Assembly: GCF_029945925.1 (NCBI RefSeq)
Contig: NZ_JAQSDN010000049.1
Location: 1-64,000 of the forward strand
Length of the DNA stretch: 64,000 nt
DNA from: Polaromonas sp.
Lineage (GTDB): Bacteria; Pseudomonadota; Gammaproteobacteria; Burkholderiales; Burkholderiaceae_C
Reading direction: 5' to 3'
Shown: piece by piece, positions 18,311 to 27,270 of the stretch
How positions within the stretch are numbered: position 1 is the stretch's first letter
Layout of the letters: every line of letters begins with the position of its first letter
Notes under the pieces: model-generated
What the model was told of the DNA's origin: nothing
What the model saw: only the letters and a program-made list of their open reading frames with translations
The model's database searches: none
Position numbers and translations under genes: made by a program

Positions 18311-19138
18311 TTAGATCAGTTTCTCTTCGGGCGAGGTGATTTTTTTCAGGGGCTGGTTGCGTGTCAGCGGCGTCAAGAGCGGCACCTGCGTTTCGCCGCC
18401 GGTCCACATCGGGTCTTCGATGCTGTCAAAAACCTGGCGCAGCTTCTTGCCCCAGTTGTCGTGCAGCATGCGGAAGTAGGGGTTCTCATGGTCGATGCAG
18501 ACCACCTTGTCGCTTTGCAGCGAGTTGACTTCGTAGACCACCATGTCCAGCGGCAGGCCGACGGACAGGTTGGACTTGAGCGTGGAGTCCATCGAGACCA
18601 GCGCGCATTTGGCGGCTTCGTCCAGCGGTGTTTCGGGGGTGATCACGCGGTCGAGCACGGGTTTGCCGTATTTGGATTCGCCGACCTGGAAATAGGGCGT
18701 CTCCGGCGTGGCTTCGATGAAGTTGCCGGCCGAATAGAGCTGGAACAGGCGCATGCCTTCACCGCGGATCTGGCCGCCGAAAATCAGCGAGACGTTGAAC
18801 TCGACGCCCGCGTGTTTGAGGTCGTCGGCATCGCGCTCGTGCACGCGGCGGATCGCGGCGCCCAGCACACGTGCCGCGTCGAACATGCTTTTGGCGTTCC
18901 AGATGGTGATGGGCGGGCCGCCTTCCGGGTCCTTGAGCTGCTCGATCTGCAGGATCTCGCGCACCGACTGCGAGATCGACAGGTTGCCGGCCGACAGCAG
19001 CACCATGAAACGGTCGCCCGGCTTTTCATAAATGATCATCTTGCGGAAGGTGCTGATCTGGTCCAGCCCCGCGTTGGTGCGGGAGTCGGAAAGAAACACC
19101 AGGCCGGCGTTGAGTTTGATGGCGACGCAATAAGTCAT
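18311..19138 (-). CDS. Anbu-type bacterial proteasome-like peptidase
   Basis: This 275-residue protein of the Anbu (ancestral beta-subunit) family is related to HslV and proteasome beta subunits. The start at 19138 puts the catalytic Thr directly after the initiator Met (MTYCVAIKL). LVFLSDSRTNAGLDQISTF follows, as in Anbu. Family members form open helical rings. Their usual partners (alpha-E, transglutaminase-like and ATP-grasp proteins) are not beside it here; mutS is upstream and a hydrolase downstream. No strong ribosome-binding site is seen. Confidence 0.88.
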   Translation of the reverse strand: MTYCVAIKLNAGLVFLSDSRTNAGLDQISTFRKMIIYEKPGDRFMVLLSAGNLSISQSVREILQIEQLKDPEGGPPITIWNAKSMFDAARVLGAAIRRVHERDADDLKHAGVEFNVSLIFGGQIRGEGMRLFQLYSAGNFIEATPETPYFQVGESKYGKPVLDRVITPETPLDEAAKCALVSMDSTLKSNLSVGLPLDMVVYEVNSLQSDKVVCIDHENPYFRMLHDNWGKKLRQVFDSIEDPMWTGGETQVPLLTPLTRNQPLKKITSPEEKLI

Positions 19139-19160
19139 GAAGGCAACAATAGTCCGTGGA

Positions 19161-21770
19161 TCAGCTTGCAGCAAGCTTTTTGAGTTGGTAAAGGGCGTCC
19201 AGCGCTTCGCGCGGACTCAGGAGGTCGGGGTCGATGCCGTTCAGGGCTTTTTCCACGGCGCTGGGTTCGGCGGCGGGCTGCTCGGGCGGTGCGGCAAACA
19301 GGTCGACCTGGGCGCGGCTGGCGGTCTGCTGGGTTTCCAGTGCATCCAGCGCATGCCGCGCGTGGTTGACCACAGCCGCCGGCACGCCGGCGAGTTTGGC
19401 CACGGCGATACCGTAACTCTTGCTGGCCGGGCCGGGTTCGATGTGGTGCAAAAAGACGATGCTGGCGCCGGATTCGACCGCACTGACATGCACATTGACC
19501 GCGGCGTGGTGGCGCGCCGGGAACTCGGTCAGCTCGAAATAGTGGGTCGCAAACAGCGTGAAGGCCTGGGTCTTGTTGTGCAGGTGGGCGGCAATGCCGC
19601 CGGCCAGCGCCAGACCGTCGAAGGTGGAGGTGCCGCGGCCGATTTCGTCCATCAGCACCAGCGAATGCGGCGTGGCCGCGTGCAGGATCTGCGCGGCCTC
19701 GGTCATCTCCAGCATGAAGGTGGACTGCGCGTTGGCCACGTCGTCGGCCGCGCCTATGCGGGTGTGGATGGCATCGATCGGGCCCAGACGGCAGCCGCTG
19801 GCCGGCACGTACGAACCCACACTGGCCAGCAGCACGATGAGGGCGACCTGGCGCATGTAGGTCGATTTACCGCCCATGTTGGGGCCGGTGATGATCTGCA
19901 TGCGGCTCTTGCCGCTCAGGCTGCAGTCGTTGGCGATGAAGGAGCCGCCCGTGGTTTCCGCCAGCCGCGCCTCGACCACCGGGTGCCGGCCCTGGCTGAT
20001 GTCGATGCAGGGCTCTTTCACAAAGACGGGGGCGGTCCAGTTCAGCGTGAGTGAACGTTCGGCCAGCGCACACAGGGCGTCCAGGCTGGCCAACGCGCGC
20101 GCCAGGCGGCTCAGCACCGGCACAAAAGCCTGCAGCTCATCGAGCAGCTGTTCATACAGCCATTTTTCGCGGGCCAGCGCGCGTTCCTGCGCCGACAGGG
20201 CCTTGTCCTCGAAGGCCTTGAGTTCCGGCGTGATGTAACGCTCGGCGTTTTTCAGGGTCTGGCGGCGCCGGTAGTCGCTTGGTACCTTGTCGAGCTGGCC
20301 CTGGGTGACCTCGATGTAAAAGCCGTGCACCTTGTTGAACTGCACACGCAGGTTGGTGATGCCGGTGCGGGCCTTCTCGCGGCCTTCGAGGTCCAGCAAA
20401 AAGCCGTCGCAGTTGGTCTGGATCGCGCGCAGCTCGTCGAGGTCGGCGTCGCAGCCGTGGTTGATCACCCCGCCGTCGCGGATCAGCGCGGCGGGTTCGT
20501 CGAGCACGTAGCGCTGCAGCAGGGCGGCGCAGGCGGGTGGCGCCTGCAGGTCCCCGAAAATAGTGGTCAAAAGTGCCGGTAGCCCTTGCTGGCTGTGCGC
20601 CAGCAGCTCCGTTTTTTGTAGCGTATCGCGCAGGGCAATAAGTTCACGCGGGCGCACCTGGCGCAAGGCAATGCGGGCGGTGATGCGTTCAACGTCGCTG
20701 CTGCCCTTGAGGCGGGCGCGCAGTGTCTGCTGCAGGCCGGCGCGCAGGGCGGTGATGGCTTCGAGCCGCGCTGCCGCCTGGCTGCGTTCGCGCCGCGGGC
20801 TCAGCAGCCAGCTTTTGAGCGCGCGGCTGCCCATGCCGGTGGTGCAGGTGTCGAGCAGCGAAAACAGTGTGGGCGAATCCTCGCCGCGCAGGGTCTGGGT
20901 CAGTTCCAGGTTGCGCCGCGTGGTCTGTGGCAGCTCGATCAGCTCGCCCGAGCGCACCACCTGCAGGCTGTGCACATGGGACAGCGCCCGGCCTTGTGTG
21001 TGTTCGGCATAACCGAGCAACGCAGACGCCGCCGCGTGGGCCTCGGGCAGGGCCTCGGCGTTCCACGAGGCCAGCGAAGCCACCTGCAGCTGTGCCAGCA
21101 GCCGGCGCGCGCCCAGCGCGCTGTCGAACTGCCAGGCCGGGCGGGCACTGACGGCGCAGCGCTGGATTTTCAGGCGCTGCTCGAAGGCGGGCGTGACATC
21201 GACGTTGTAAAGCAGTTCGCTGGGCGCGATGCGGGCGATCCAGGCCTCGAGCTCGTCGCTGGCGCAATGCGCCAGGTGGATTTCGCCTTGGGTCACGCTG
21301 AGCCAGGCCAGGCCGCAGGTGTTGCGGCCGCCCTGGTGCACCGCCAGCAGGATGGATTCGGTCTTGTCGCTGAGCAGCTCGGTGTCGGTCAGGGTGCCGG
21401 GCGTGACCACCCGCACCACCTTGCGCTCGACCGGGCCCTTGGCGGTGGCCACGTCGCCGACCTGCTCGCAAATCGCCACCGATTCGCCCAGCTTGATCAG
21501 TTTGGCAAGGTAACCCTCCAGCGAGTGGAAGGGCACGCCGGCCATGACCACCGGCTCGCCGGCCGACTGGCCGCGCCGCGTCAGCGTGATGTCGAGCAGG
21601 CGCGCGGCTTTTTCGGCATCGGCATAAAACAACTCGTAAAAGTCGCCCATGCGGTACAGCAGCAGGGTGTCCGGGTAGTCCGCCTTCAGGCCCAGGTACT
21701 GCATCATCATGGGCGTGTGTTTTCCGGCCTCCCCAGGCGCGTCCCCAATTTTGTTTTTTTCTTTTGACAT
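19161..21770 (-). CDS. mutS: DNA mismatch repair ATPase MutS
   Basis: This 869-residue mismatch-recognition protein has the mispair wedge GDFYELF (Phe44, Glu46), Walker [10 protein letters not shown] (from 629) and the Walker B region [12 protein letters not shown], in the usual MutS order. Length is close to E. coli MutS (853). A copy of the dispersed repeat (20562-20622) lies in frame in the connector/lever region and encodes [19 protein letters not shown]. The C-terminus lies 22 bases before the Anbu gene. Confidence 0.98.
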   Translation of the reverse strand: MSKEKNKIGDAPGEAGKHTPMMMQYLGLKADYPDTLLLYRMGDFYELFYADAEKAARLLDITLTRRGQSAGEPVVMAGVPFHSLEGYLAKLIKLGESVAICEQVGDVATAKGPVERKVVRVVTPGTLTDTELLSDKTESILLAVHQGGRNTCGLAWLSVTQGEIHLAHCASDELEAWIARIAPSELLYNVDVTPAFEQRLKIQRCAVSARPAWQFDSALGARRLLAQLQVASLASWNAEALPEAHAAASALLGYAEHTQGRALSHVHSLQVVRSGELIELPQTTRRNLELTQTLRGEDSPTLFSLLDTCTTGMGSRALKSWLLSPRRERSQAAARLEAITALRAGLQQTLRARLKGSSDVERITARIALRQVRPRELIALRDTLQKTELLAHSQQGLPALLTTIFGDLQAPPACAALLQRYVLDEPAALIRDGGVINHGCDADLDELRAIQTNCDGFLLDLEGREKARTGITNLRVQFNKVHGFYIEVTQGQLDKVPSDYRRRQTLKNAERYITPELKAFEDKALSAQERALAREKWLYEQLLDELQAFVPVLSRLARALASLDALCALAERSLTLNWTAPVFVKEPCIDISQGRHPVVEARLAETTGGSFIANDCSLSGKSRMQIITGPNMGGKSTYMRQVALIVLLASVGSYVPASGCRLGPIDAIHTRIGAADDVANAQSTFMLEMTEAAQILHAATPHSLVLMDEIGRGTSTFDGLALAGGIAAHLHNKTQAFTLFATHYFELTEFPARHHAAVNVHVSAVESGASIVFLHHIEPGPASKSYGIAVAKLAGVPAAVVNHARHALDALETQQTASRAQVDLFAAPPEQPAAEPSAVEKALNGIDPDLLSPREALDALYQLKKLAAS

Positions 21771-22030
21771 TAACTACCTAGCTGAAATCTGCTTCCTTCG
21801 TTTGTCTTCAATGGCCTTTGAATTTCATTCAAATTCCGTTACCAGCGGGAAGGGCTGAGGGGGGTGAACGGTTGGATTTAATTATCTACTGCAAATGTGA
21901 TGCCAGTTGGCGGCAACTTCCAGTGCAGGTGGGGGCGCATTCGCACGCAAGCTTCGAAGGTATTGCGAGGAACTGTGGGTGGGCGAGCGCTTGTAGCAAT
22001 GCTCTCCGTTGCGGCCCGGGGCCGCAAATG
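21771..22030. other. Intergenic region between divergent mutS transcript and the terminator at 22031
   Basis: About 260 bases with AT-rich patches near 21780-21900 that probably hold the mutS promoter on the minus strand. No gene, repeat or RNA was recognised. Confidence 0.4.
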
Positions 22031-22060
22031 AAAACACCCGCGAAGGGCGGGTGTTTTCTT
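22031..22060 (-). terminator. Intrinsic terminator after the secreted protein gene
   Basis: AAAACACCCGC and GCGGGTGTTTT form an 11-bp perfect stem around a 5-base loop, with A/T runs at both ends. It closes the two-gene unit 23744-22075 and could work in both directions. Confidence 0.88.
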
Positions 22061-22074
22061 GATTGCCAGGCGCT

Positions 22075-22815
22075 TTACAGGGGGCCGGCAAGTGTGGACG
22101 ACGAGCCGCCCGGGTCACTGATGGTCACCGTGGGCGGCAGGACAATCGCGTAGCAGGCTGTGCCGGTGTTCAGGAACTCCACGGTATTGGCGACGTCGAA
22201 TTTCACCCCCACATTCGGAGCCGTCGTCGCCGTGGGTGACACCGTGAAAGCCGGCAAGCTGGTAGTCATCTGCAGGTCCGTGCCGACAATCGCCATGCCC
22301 GGCACATTGCCAATCGCTGTGTTGGCTTCAGGCGGAACCGACAGCAAGCGGTCATCGGTCGTGCCATTGCGATTGACCACCTGGATGGTGTAGCCGCCGC
22401 TCAGGATGTCGCCGCTGCCGCCGGTGGAGCAAGTGGCGGCGGGACCGGGACCGACCGCCGTGGCCGAGCCATTCATCGTGAAGCTGCGCGCCACGGTGAC
22501 CCGGATGCCGTTGTAGGAACCCGCAGGAATTGAAACACCTTCGCCGATTGCGCCGCCGGAGCCGCCAGGCTGCACCTTGCCGCTGCCCAGGTCGATGGAG
22601 GATGCGCCAGCAAAAAAGGTCCAGAACGTCCCATCAATGCTACGGAACTGTATCGATTTGATGGTGACGACATACTTGCTCGGCGTGGCCGCCTTGCCGC
22701 CGGCCGTGACAATCGGGCCGGCCGATACGTTGCCGGAAACGGTGCAGGCGAGTACCAGGGCTCCGAGCAAACCAGCCGCCCGACCGCTCAATTTTTTGTT
22801 CGACAAGGCCATCAT
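22075..22815 (-). CDS. Secreted protein, DUF4382-like features
   Basis: This protein of about 246 residues has a signal peptide (hydrophobic 12-30, cut after NVSA). The mature part is beta-rich and full of Gly, Ser and Thr; the segment VSIPAGSYNGIRVTVARSF resembles DUF4382-type strands. The start at 22815 (or 22812) is set by GGAGG five (or eight) bases upstream and overlaps the stop of the barrel gene (TGATG). Co-translation with an outer-membrane barrel suggests that the two work together at the surface. Function is unknown. Confidence 0.75.
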   Translation of the reverse strand: MMALSNKKLSGRAAGLLGALVLACTVSGNVSAGPIVTAGGKAATPSKYVVTIKSIQFRSIDGTFWTFFAGASSIDLGSGKVQPGGSGGAIGEGVSIPAGSYNGIRVTVARSFTMNGSATAVGPGPAATCSTGGSGDILSGGYTIQVVNRNGTTDDRLLSVPPEANTAIGNVPGMAIVGTDLQMTTSLPAFTVSPTATTAPNVGVKFDVANTVEFLNTGTACYAIVLPPTVTISDPGGSSSTLAGPL

Positions 22816-23744
22816 CAATTCCTCCGTCCAATCGTTACACCACTGCTACCGCTGGTCTTTCTCTCAACCACGATATCGTTTTGCCTGCGCACCTTGTCAA
22901 GCGTGTGCAGCGTCAGGTCGCGCGCCTCGAACGAAACCGGCTTGCGCATGCCTTCGAGCATGGTCCCCGGAACGCCGTTGCCCGGATTCCCCAGCAGGTT
23001 GTAGGAGATCTTGATATACGAAGCCGGGCGGGTGTAGTTGTCATCCTGGCGGCCCAGCTCCAGGGAGACGTTCCTTGAAATATTGCCTATGAGCGCCAGC
23101 CTGGCGCCCTTGATGTCCTCGACCCCGCTGGTTGCACTTCTCCAGCGGTAGGCGTTGGCGGCCACGCGCATCCACGAAAGGTAGGGAAGCGGGGCATCGA
23201 TTTCAAAATCGTGACCGCTCAGCGCCTTTTCTGTCGTGCTGATCCCGTTGACCAGGGATATGGTTCTTTCGCCGCTGATGGCGTGGTAAAAGTTGGTGCG
23301 AAAGGTCAAATACTGACCGATCGCCTCGGCGCCCAGGCCCCAACGTTTATGGTCGTATCTGGTCGTCGTGTCGTAAAAGGTGTTCAAACCCAGAAGCCAG
23401 GTCTTGTCCTCAAGCAGGTTGCGATAGCCCAGGCCGAGATTGAAGGTGTTGTCGCTGTTGCGACGGGCCCAGCGACCCTGGAAGAAAACGGTATCGCGCA
23501 AGGTTCTGGGCGTCTGGTAAAGCGGCTGCACCGTCTCGACCGACCACGTCGGGTTGCTTCGGTCCATCGACTCGACGCTGATGTCGGTTCGGCGTAGCCA
23601 GTCGGGCAGGCGGGAATCTTCTTTTGCCTGCTGGACGACGTTTTGACCCGCCGCAGTCGTCGGCGCGTCAGCGGGGCCCGCAGCCTGCGCGGAAAACAGG
23701 CCAAACAGGCCTCCCGCCAGTACCGCTATTGAAGAGTTTTTCAT
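22815..23744 (-). CDS. Inverse-autotransporter beta-domain protein without a passenger
   Basis: The protein has 309 residues: a signal peptide (cleavage near SAQA|AGP), a short linker, then a beta-barrel of the intimin/invasin type (PF11924). Typical segments are VETVQPLYQTPRTLRDTVF, GLGYRNLLEDKTWLLGLN, FYDTTTRYDHKRWGLGAEA and the closing strands ASYIKISYNLLG. In intimins a long Ig-like passenger follows the barrel. Here the protein ends about 60 residues after it, with a basic tail. Its stop overlaps the start of a secreted protein. It is likely to be an outer-membrane barrel; the cargo is uncertain. Confidence 0.85.
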   Translation of the reverse strand: MKNSSIAVLAGGLFGLFSAQAAGPADAPTTAAGQNVVQQAKEDSRLPDWLRRTDISVESMDRSNPTWSVETVQPLYQTPRTLRDTVFFQGRWARRNSDNTFNLGLGYRNLLEDKTWLLGLNTFYDTTTRYDHKRWGLGAEAIGQYLTFRTNFYHAISGERTISLVNGISTTEKALSGHDFEIDAPLPYLSWMRVAANAYRWRSATSGVEDIKGARLALIGNISRNVSLELGRQDDNYTRPASYIKISYNLLGNPGNGVPGTMLEGMRKPVSFEARDLTLHTLDKVRRQNDIVVERKTSGSSGVTIGRRN

Positions 23745-23784
23745 GGGCGGTGTTTCCTTTCCTGGGTTGTTGAAACAAATCGCG

Positions 23785-23824
23785 CTTGCGGCTCTTGCGG
23801 CTCTTGCGGCTCTTGCGTCGCTTG
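23785..23824. repeat. 9-bp tandem repeat CTTGCGGCT
   Basis: Three exact copies of CTTGCGGCT are followed by the degenerate CTTGCGTCG and a partial CTTGC. It lies in the probable 5' untranslated leader of the barrel gene, about 40-80 bases from its start. Confidence 0.85.
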
Positions 23825-23862
23825 CACCGGGCGGGCATAACCGCCTTCGAGAAAACTGTTAC

Positions 23863-23915
23863 TTGATGTATCAATGCTAATAATTTTTGAAAAACTTCTA
23901 TTTGATGTATATCAA
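23863..23915 (-). promoter_or_regulatory. FNR/ANR-type promoter of the inverse-autotransporter gene
   Basis: TTGATGTATATCAA at 23902-23915 is a perfect FNR/ANR box (TTGAT-N4-ATCAA). Reading the minus strand, a -10-like TAGCAT lies at 23879-23874. If transcription starts near 23867, the box is centred at -41.5, the class II activator position. A second dyad, TTGATGTATCAA, lies at 23863-23874, across the predicted start. The leader to the barrel gene would be about 120 bases. Confidence 0.65.
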
Positions 23916-24220
23916 GGCGTCCATGGAATAGCGGCCGGCGCCAGGCGCCCGATTTCATGCATCCCCGACTCGTTCAAGGCGCCCATCCGAGGCGATGGGC
24001 TAGGGCGCAGCCGTTGCTTTGCCGTGAACCGGCGCGGGCAGGAACGCGGCTTGGCAGGCATGACGGCGCGAAACACTACAACATGTCAGGGAAACGAGCA
24101 GAAAATTTCCACATGTGCGAAGTAAACTCCTCGAACTGAAGCCTGAGCGCTCAGCATCCATGCCAACGACCTTTCCCCCGGGCCGGCGGCGGCTCGAAGT
24201 TCTTCCCATCAAGGATATCC
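23916..24220. other. Non-coding region upstream of the halogenase-like gene
   Basis: About 300 bases without a credible gene. AAGGATATCC stands directly before the ATG at 24221. No clear promoter was seen; the FNR box at 23902 is about 300 bases upstream of this gene. Confidence 0.4.
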
Positions 24221-25573
24221 ATGACCGAGCTGAATTCACCAGCAGCCCCTGCTCCCGCTGTTCCGGGCGAGTGCGATGTGCTGGTCATCGGCGGCGGTCC
24301 GGCGGGTTCCACGGCCGGGGCGCTGCTGGCCCAGCGGGGTTACAAGGTGGTGGTTCTGGAGAAAGAACACCATCCGCGCTTTCACATTGGCGAGTCACTG
24401 CTGCCGGCCAACCTCCCGCTGTTTGAAAAACTCGGGGTGGCGGACGCCGTCCGGGCCATCGGCATCGAGAAATGGGGCGCCGAGTTTGTGTCGCCCTGGC
24501 ACGACAACAAGAGCCAGACCTTCATGTTCGGTGACGCCTGGGACAAATCCATGCCGTTTTCCTACCAGGTGCGGCGCTCAGAGCTTGACGAGATCCTGAT
24601 ACGCAATGCGGCCCGGCTGGGCGCCAAAGTGCTGGAGGGCTGCAGGGTGCGCGAGGTGGCTTTCGCGGCCGACCGCAGCGGCGCCACCGTGTACGCGCTG
24701 CATGAGGACGGCCGCCTGCAGGACTGGCGGGCCCGCTTTGTGGTGGACGCCTCGGGCCGCGACACCCTGCTGGGCAAGCAGTTCGACATCAAGCGCCGCA
24801 ACCCCAAACACAACAGCTCGGCCCTGTATGCGCACTTCACCGGCGCCAAGCGGCACCCGGGCCAGGACGAAGGCAACATCACGATTTTCTGGTTCGACCA
24901 CGGCTGGTTCTGGTTCATCCCGCTGGCCGACGGCGCCACCAGCATAGGTGCGGTCGTCTGGCCCTACTACCTCAAGAGCCGCAGCAAACCCGTGAAGGAG
25001 TTTTTCCTCGACACGATTGCCCTGTGTCCGGCCCTCAGCGAGCGCCTGGCCCACGCCACGCTGTCGTCCGATGTCGAGGCGACCGGCAACTTCTCCTACG
25101 CCTGCGAACGCACGCATGGCCCCAATTACGTGATGATTGGTGACGCGTTCACCTTCATCGACCCGGTGTTTTCATCGGGTGTCATGCTGGCCATGCAGGG
25201 CGGTTTTGTCGGCGCCGACACGGTCGATACCTGTTTGCGCGAACCGGCAAAAGCCGCTGCCGCGCTGGCGCATTTCGACCGCCAGGTGCGCAAGGGGCCG
25301 AAAGAGTTTTCGTGGTTCATCTACCGCGTGACCAACCCGACCATGCGCGACATGTTCATGGGGCCGCGCAATGTGTGGCGCGTGAAGGAGGCCCTGCTGT
25401 CCATGCTGGCGGGCGACATTTTCGGCAAGACACCGATCTGGGGTTCGCTGGCGGTGCTCAAGGCGATTTTCTATATCTCCTCGGCCCTGAACTACAAGCG
25501 CACCCTGAAGGCGATCCGCATGCGCAAGGCCAATATCCGGGTGGTCGAGGATGCGGCCACGGCTGCGCGCTGA
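24221..25573 (+). CDS. Flavin-dependent halogenase-like FAD oxidoreductase of the aryl-polyene cluster
   Basis: This 450-residue FAD enzyme has the dinucleotide-binding motif GGGPAGS (24-30), PRFHIGESLLPANLP (52-66), FVVDASGRDTLLG (173-184) and GDAFTFIDPVFSSGVMLAM. The sequence HGWFWFIPL contains WFWFIP (229-234), an exact match to the WxWxIP motif of flavin-dependent halogenases. Lys84 in GIEKWGAEF is a candidate for the catalytic Lys. Halogenases of this kind act on phenolic groups, and xanthomonadin pigments are brominated aryl polyenes. Its place beside an aryl-polyene operon supports halogenation of the pigment head group. A geranylgeranyl-reductase-like role is the alternative. Confidence 0.8.
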   Translation: MTELNSPAAPAPAVPGECDVLVIGGGPAGSTAGALLAQRGYKVVVLEKEHHPRFHIGESLLPANLPLFEKLGVADAVRAIGIEKWGAEFVSPWHDNKSQTFMFGDAWDKSMPFSYQVRRSELDEILIRNAARLGAKVLEGCRVREVAFAADRSGATVYALHEDGRLQDWRARFVVDASGRDTLLGKQFDIKRRNPKHNSSALYAHFTGAKRHPGQDEGNITIFWFDHGWFWFIPLADGATSIGAVVWPYYLKSRSKPVKEFFLDTIALCPALSERLAHATLSSDVEATGNFSYACERTHGPNYVMIGDAFTFIDPVFSSGVMLAMQGGFVGADTVDTCLREPAKAAAALAHFDRQVRKGPKEFSWFIYRVTNPTMRDMFMGPRNVWRVKEALLSMLAGDIFGKTPIWGSLAVLKAIFYISSALNYKRTLKAIRMRKANIRVVEDAATAAR

Positions 25574-25594
25574 CAGCCGCCAGACACGGATGCC

Positions 25595-26407
25595 ATGAAA
25601 CACGAGTCAAATGCCCTCATGACCGAGCCGCTGGCGCTGCCGTCGCTCCGTCGTTCCCTGCATGAAACCGCCAAGCTGCACCTGGGCTACCTGGTGCTGG
25701 GCCTCATCAGCCTGCTTGTCACCCTGCTGGCCTTTCCGATGCGCGCGCTGATGCCGCGGGTGCTGAGCAAACGACTGGGGCGCAAGCTGGTGACCGCGGC
25801 AACGCGGCGCTACCTGCGGTTTCTGGTGCTGATCGGGGCCGCCCGCTTCGACCTGTCGGAGCTGGACGCGTTGCGGGATGAAGCGCCCATGGTCATCGCG
25901 CCCAACCACCCCTCGCTGCTCGACGCGGTGATGGTTCTGTCGCGCCTGTCCGGTGCGGGTTGCATCATGAAGGCCGAACTCGTCAACAGTGTTTTTTATG
26001 GTGCGGGTGCGCGGCTGGCCGGCTACACCCGCAACACGCCGCTGCGCACCATGGTGCAGCTGGCGGTGGACGATCTGCACCAGGGCAGCCATCTGCTGCT
26101 GTTTCCCGAAGGCACACGCACCACGCGCTTTCCCGTGGGCCCCTTGCAGGGAACGACCGGGCTGATTGCCAAAAGTGCGGGTGTGCCGGTGCAGACGGTG
26201 TTTATTGAAACCAGTTCCGGTTTTCTGGGCAAAGGCTGGCCCTTGCTGCGAGCCCCTAAAATGCCCATCACTTACCGGGTCCGTCTCGGCAAGCGTTTTG
26301 ATCCGCCGCAGCACACGGCGCGTTTCGTCAGCGAGCTCGAGCAGTATTTCCAGACCGAGCTGGCGCACGCGCAGTTGCCCGGTTTCCCCGTTTCACCGCC
26401 GGCCTGA
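25595..26407 (+). CDS. PlsC-type 1-acyl-glycerol-phosphate acyltransferase family protein
   Basis: This 270-residue acyltransferase has one membrane helix (about 30-50). The catalytic NHPSLLD (HX4D, His105-Asp110) and the LLFPEGTRTTRF block (around 168) identify the LPLAT/PlsC family. It follows the halogenase-like gene by 21 bases and precedes the glycosyltransferase. In many aryl-polyene clusters an acyltransferase and a glycosyltransferase are fused (ApeJ type); here they are two adjacent genes. Likely role: attaching the polyene acyl chain to a glycerol or sugar acceptor. This is inference. Confidence 0.88.
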   Translation: MKHESNALMTEPLALPSLRRSLHETAKLHLGYLVLGLISLLVTLLAFPMRALMPRVLSKRLGRKLVTAATRRYLRFLVLIGAARFDLSELDALRDEAPMVIAPNHPSLLDAVMVLSRLSGAGCIMKAELVNSVFYGAGARLAGYTRNTPLRTMVQLAVDDLHQGSHLLLFPEGTRTTRFPVGPLQGTTGLIAKSAGVPVQTVFIETSSGFLGKGWPLLRAPKMPITYRVRLGKRFDPPQHTARFVSELEQYFQTELAHAQLPGFPVSPPA

Positions 26408-26446
26408 GCATCGTGGCCTGGCGCCCCTTGTCCAGGCTCCCGCACG

Positions 26447-27223
26447 ATGACTGTTTCTGCTCCCGGCGCGTCCCGCACCCATCTGGTCCTGATACCCAGC
26501 TACAACCCCGGCCCCAAGGTTTATGAAACCGTGCGCGCGGCACGCGCCCAGTGGACGCCGGTCTGGGTCGTGGTGGACGGCAGCACCGACGACAGCGCCG
26601 CCGGCCTGCAGGCCATGGCGGCGAAGGATGAGGGCTTGCGCGTGATCGTGCTGCCGCACAACGTGGGCAAGGGCGCGGCGGTGCTGCACGGGCTGGACCT
26701 GGCGACGGCCCAGGGCTTCACTCACGTGTTGACCATGGACTCCGACGGCCAGCACCCGGCCCACCTGATTCCGCAATTCATGGCCGCGTCGAGCGCGCAG
26801 CCCGAGATCATGGTGCTGGGCATGCCGGTGTTTGCCGCCGACGCGCCGCGCCTGCGCGTCAACGGCCGCAAGGTTTCCAATGGCTGGGCCAACCTGGAAA
26901 CGCTGTGGGCCGGCATCGGTGACTCGCTGTTCGGTTTTCGCGTCTACCCGATCGCGCCGCTGCGGCGCGTCATGCACGGCCAGCGCTGGATGCGGCGTTT
27001 CGATTTTGACCCCGAGGCGGTGGTGCGCATGTGCTGGCTGGGCGTGAAACCCGTCAACCTGCCGGCCACCGTCAAATACTTTCGCCCCGACGAAGGTGGC
27101 GTCTCGCACTTCAACTACCTGCGCGACAACCTGTTGCTGAGCTGGATGCACTCGCGCCTGTTCCTGGGATTTGTGCTGCGGCTGCCGGTGTTGCTGGCGC
27201 GACGCTGGTCCGGGCGCTCTTGA
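26447..27223 (+). CDS. GT2 glycosyltransferase of the aryl-polyene cluster
   Basis: This 258-residue family 2 glycosyltransferase starts LVLIPSYNPGPKVYETVRAA. It has VVDGSTDDS, NVGKGAAVLHGL and the metal-binding DSDGQHP. A hydrophobic C-terminal segment (LFLGFVLRLPVLLARRW) may tie it to the membrane. It is the last gene of the plus-strand trio and meets the minus-strand methyltransferase tail to tail. Likely role: building the polar head to which the polyene is attached. Confidence 0.9.
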   Translation: MTVSAPGASRTHLVLIPSYNPGPKVYETVRAARAQWTPVWVVVDGSTDDSAAGLQAMAAKDEGLRVIVLPHNVGKGAAVLHGLDLATAQGFTHVLTMDSDGQHPAHLIPQFMAASSAQPEIMVLGMPVFAADAPRLRVNGRKVSNGWANLETLWAGIGDSLFGFRVYPIAPLRRVMHGQRWMRRFDFDPEAVVRMCWLGVKPVNLPATVKYFRPDEGGVSHFNYLRDNLLLSWMHSRLFLGFVLRLPVLLARRWSGRS

Positions 27224-27270
27224 GTCTCTCGGCAATTTGCTGCCGCCGGCATTTCAGCTGATCAGCCGGC

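Noticed and set aside
23668..23958. Small basic protein with Arg-Lys-Ser repeats upstream of the barrel gene
   Set aside because: The repeats come from the 9-bp tandem DNA repeat, and the frame covers the predicted promoter.
24221..25573. Geranylgeranyl reductase as the primary call
   Set aside because: The fold is shared, but the exact WxWxIP motif and the aryl-polyene context favour a halogenase. The reductase option is kept as an alternative.
27224..27270. Terminator between the convergent GT2 and methyltransferase genes
   Set aside because: A GCCGGC/GCCGGC pair with a 14-base loop is present but no T run follows on either strand, so it was not called.
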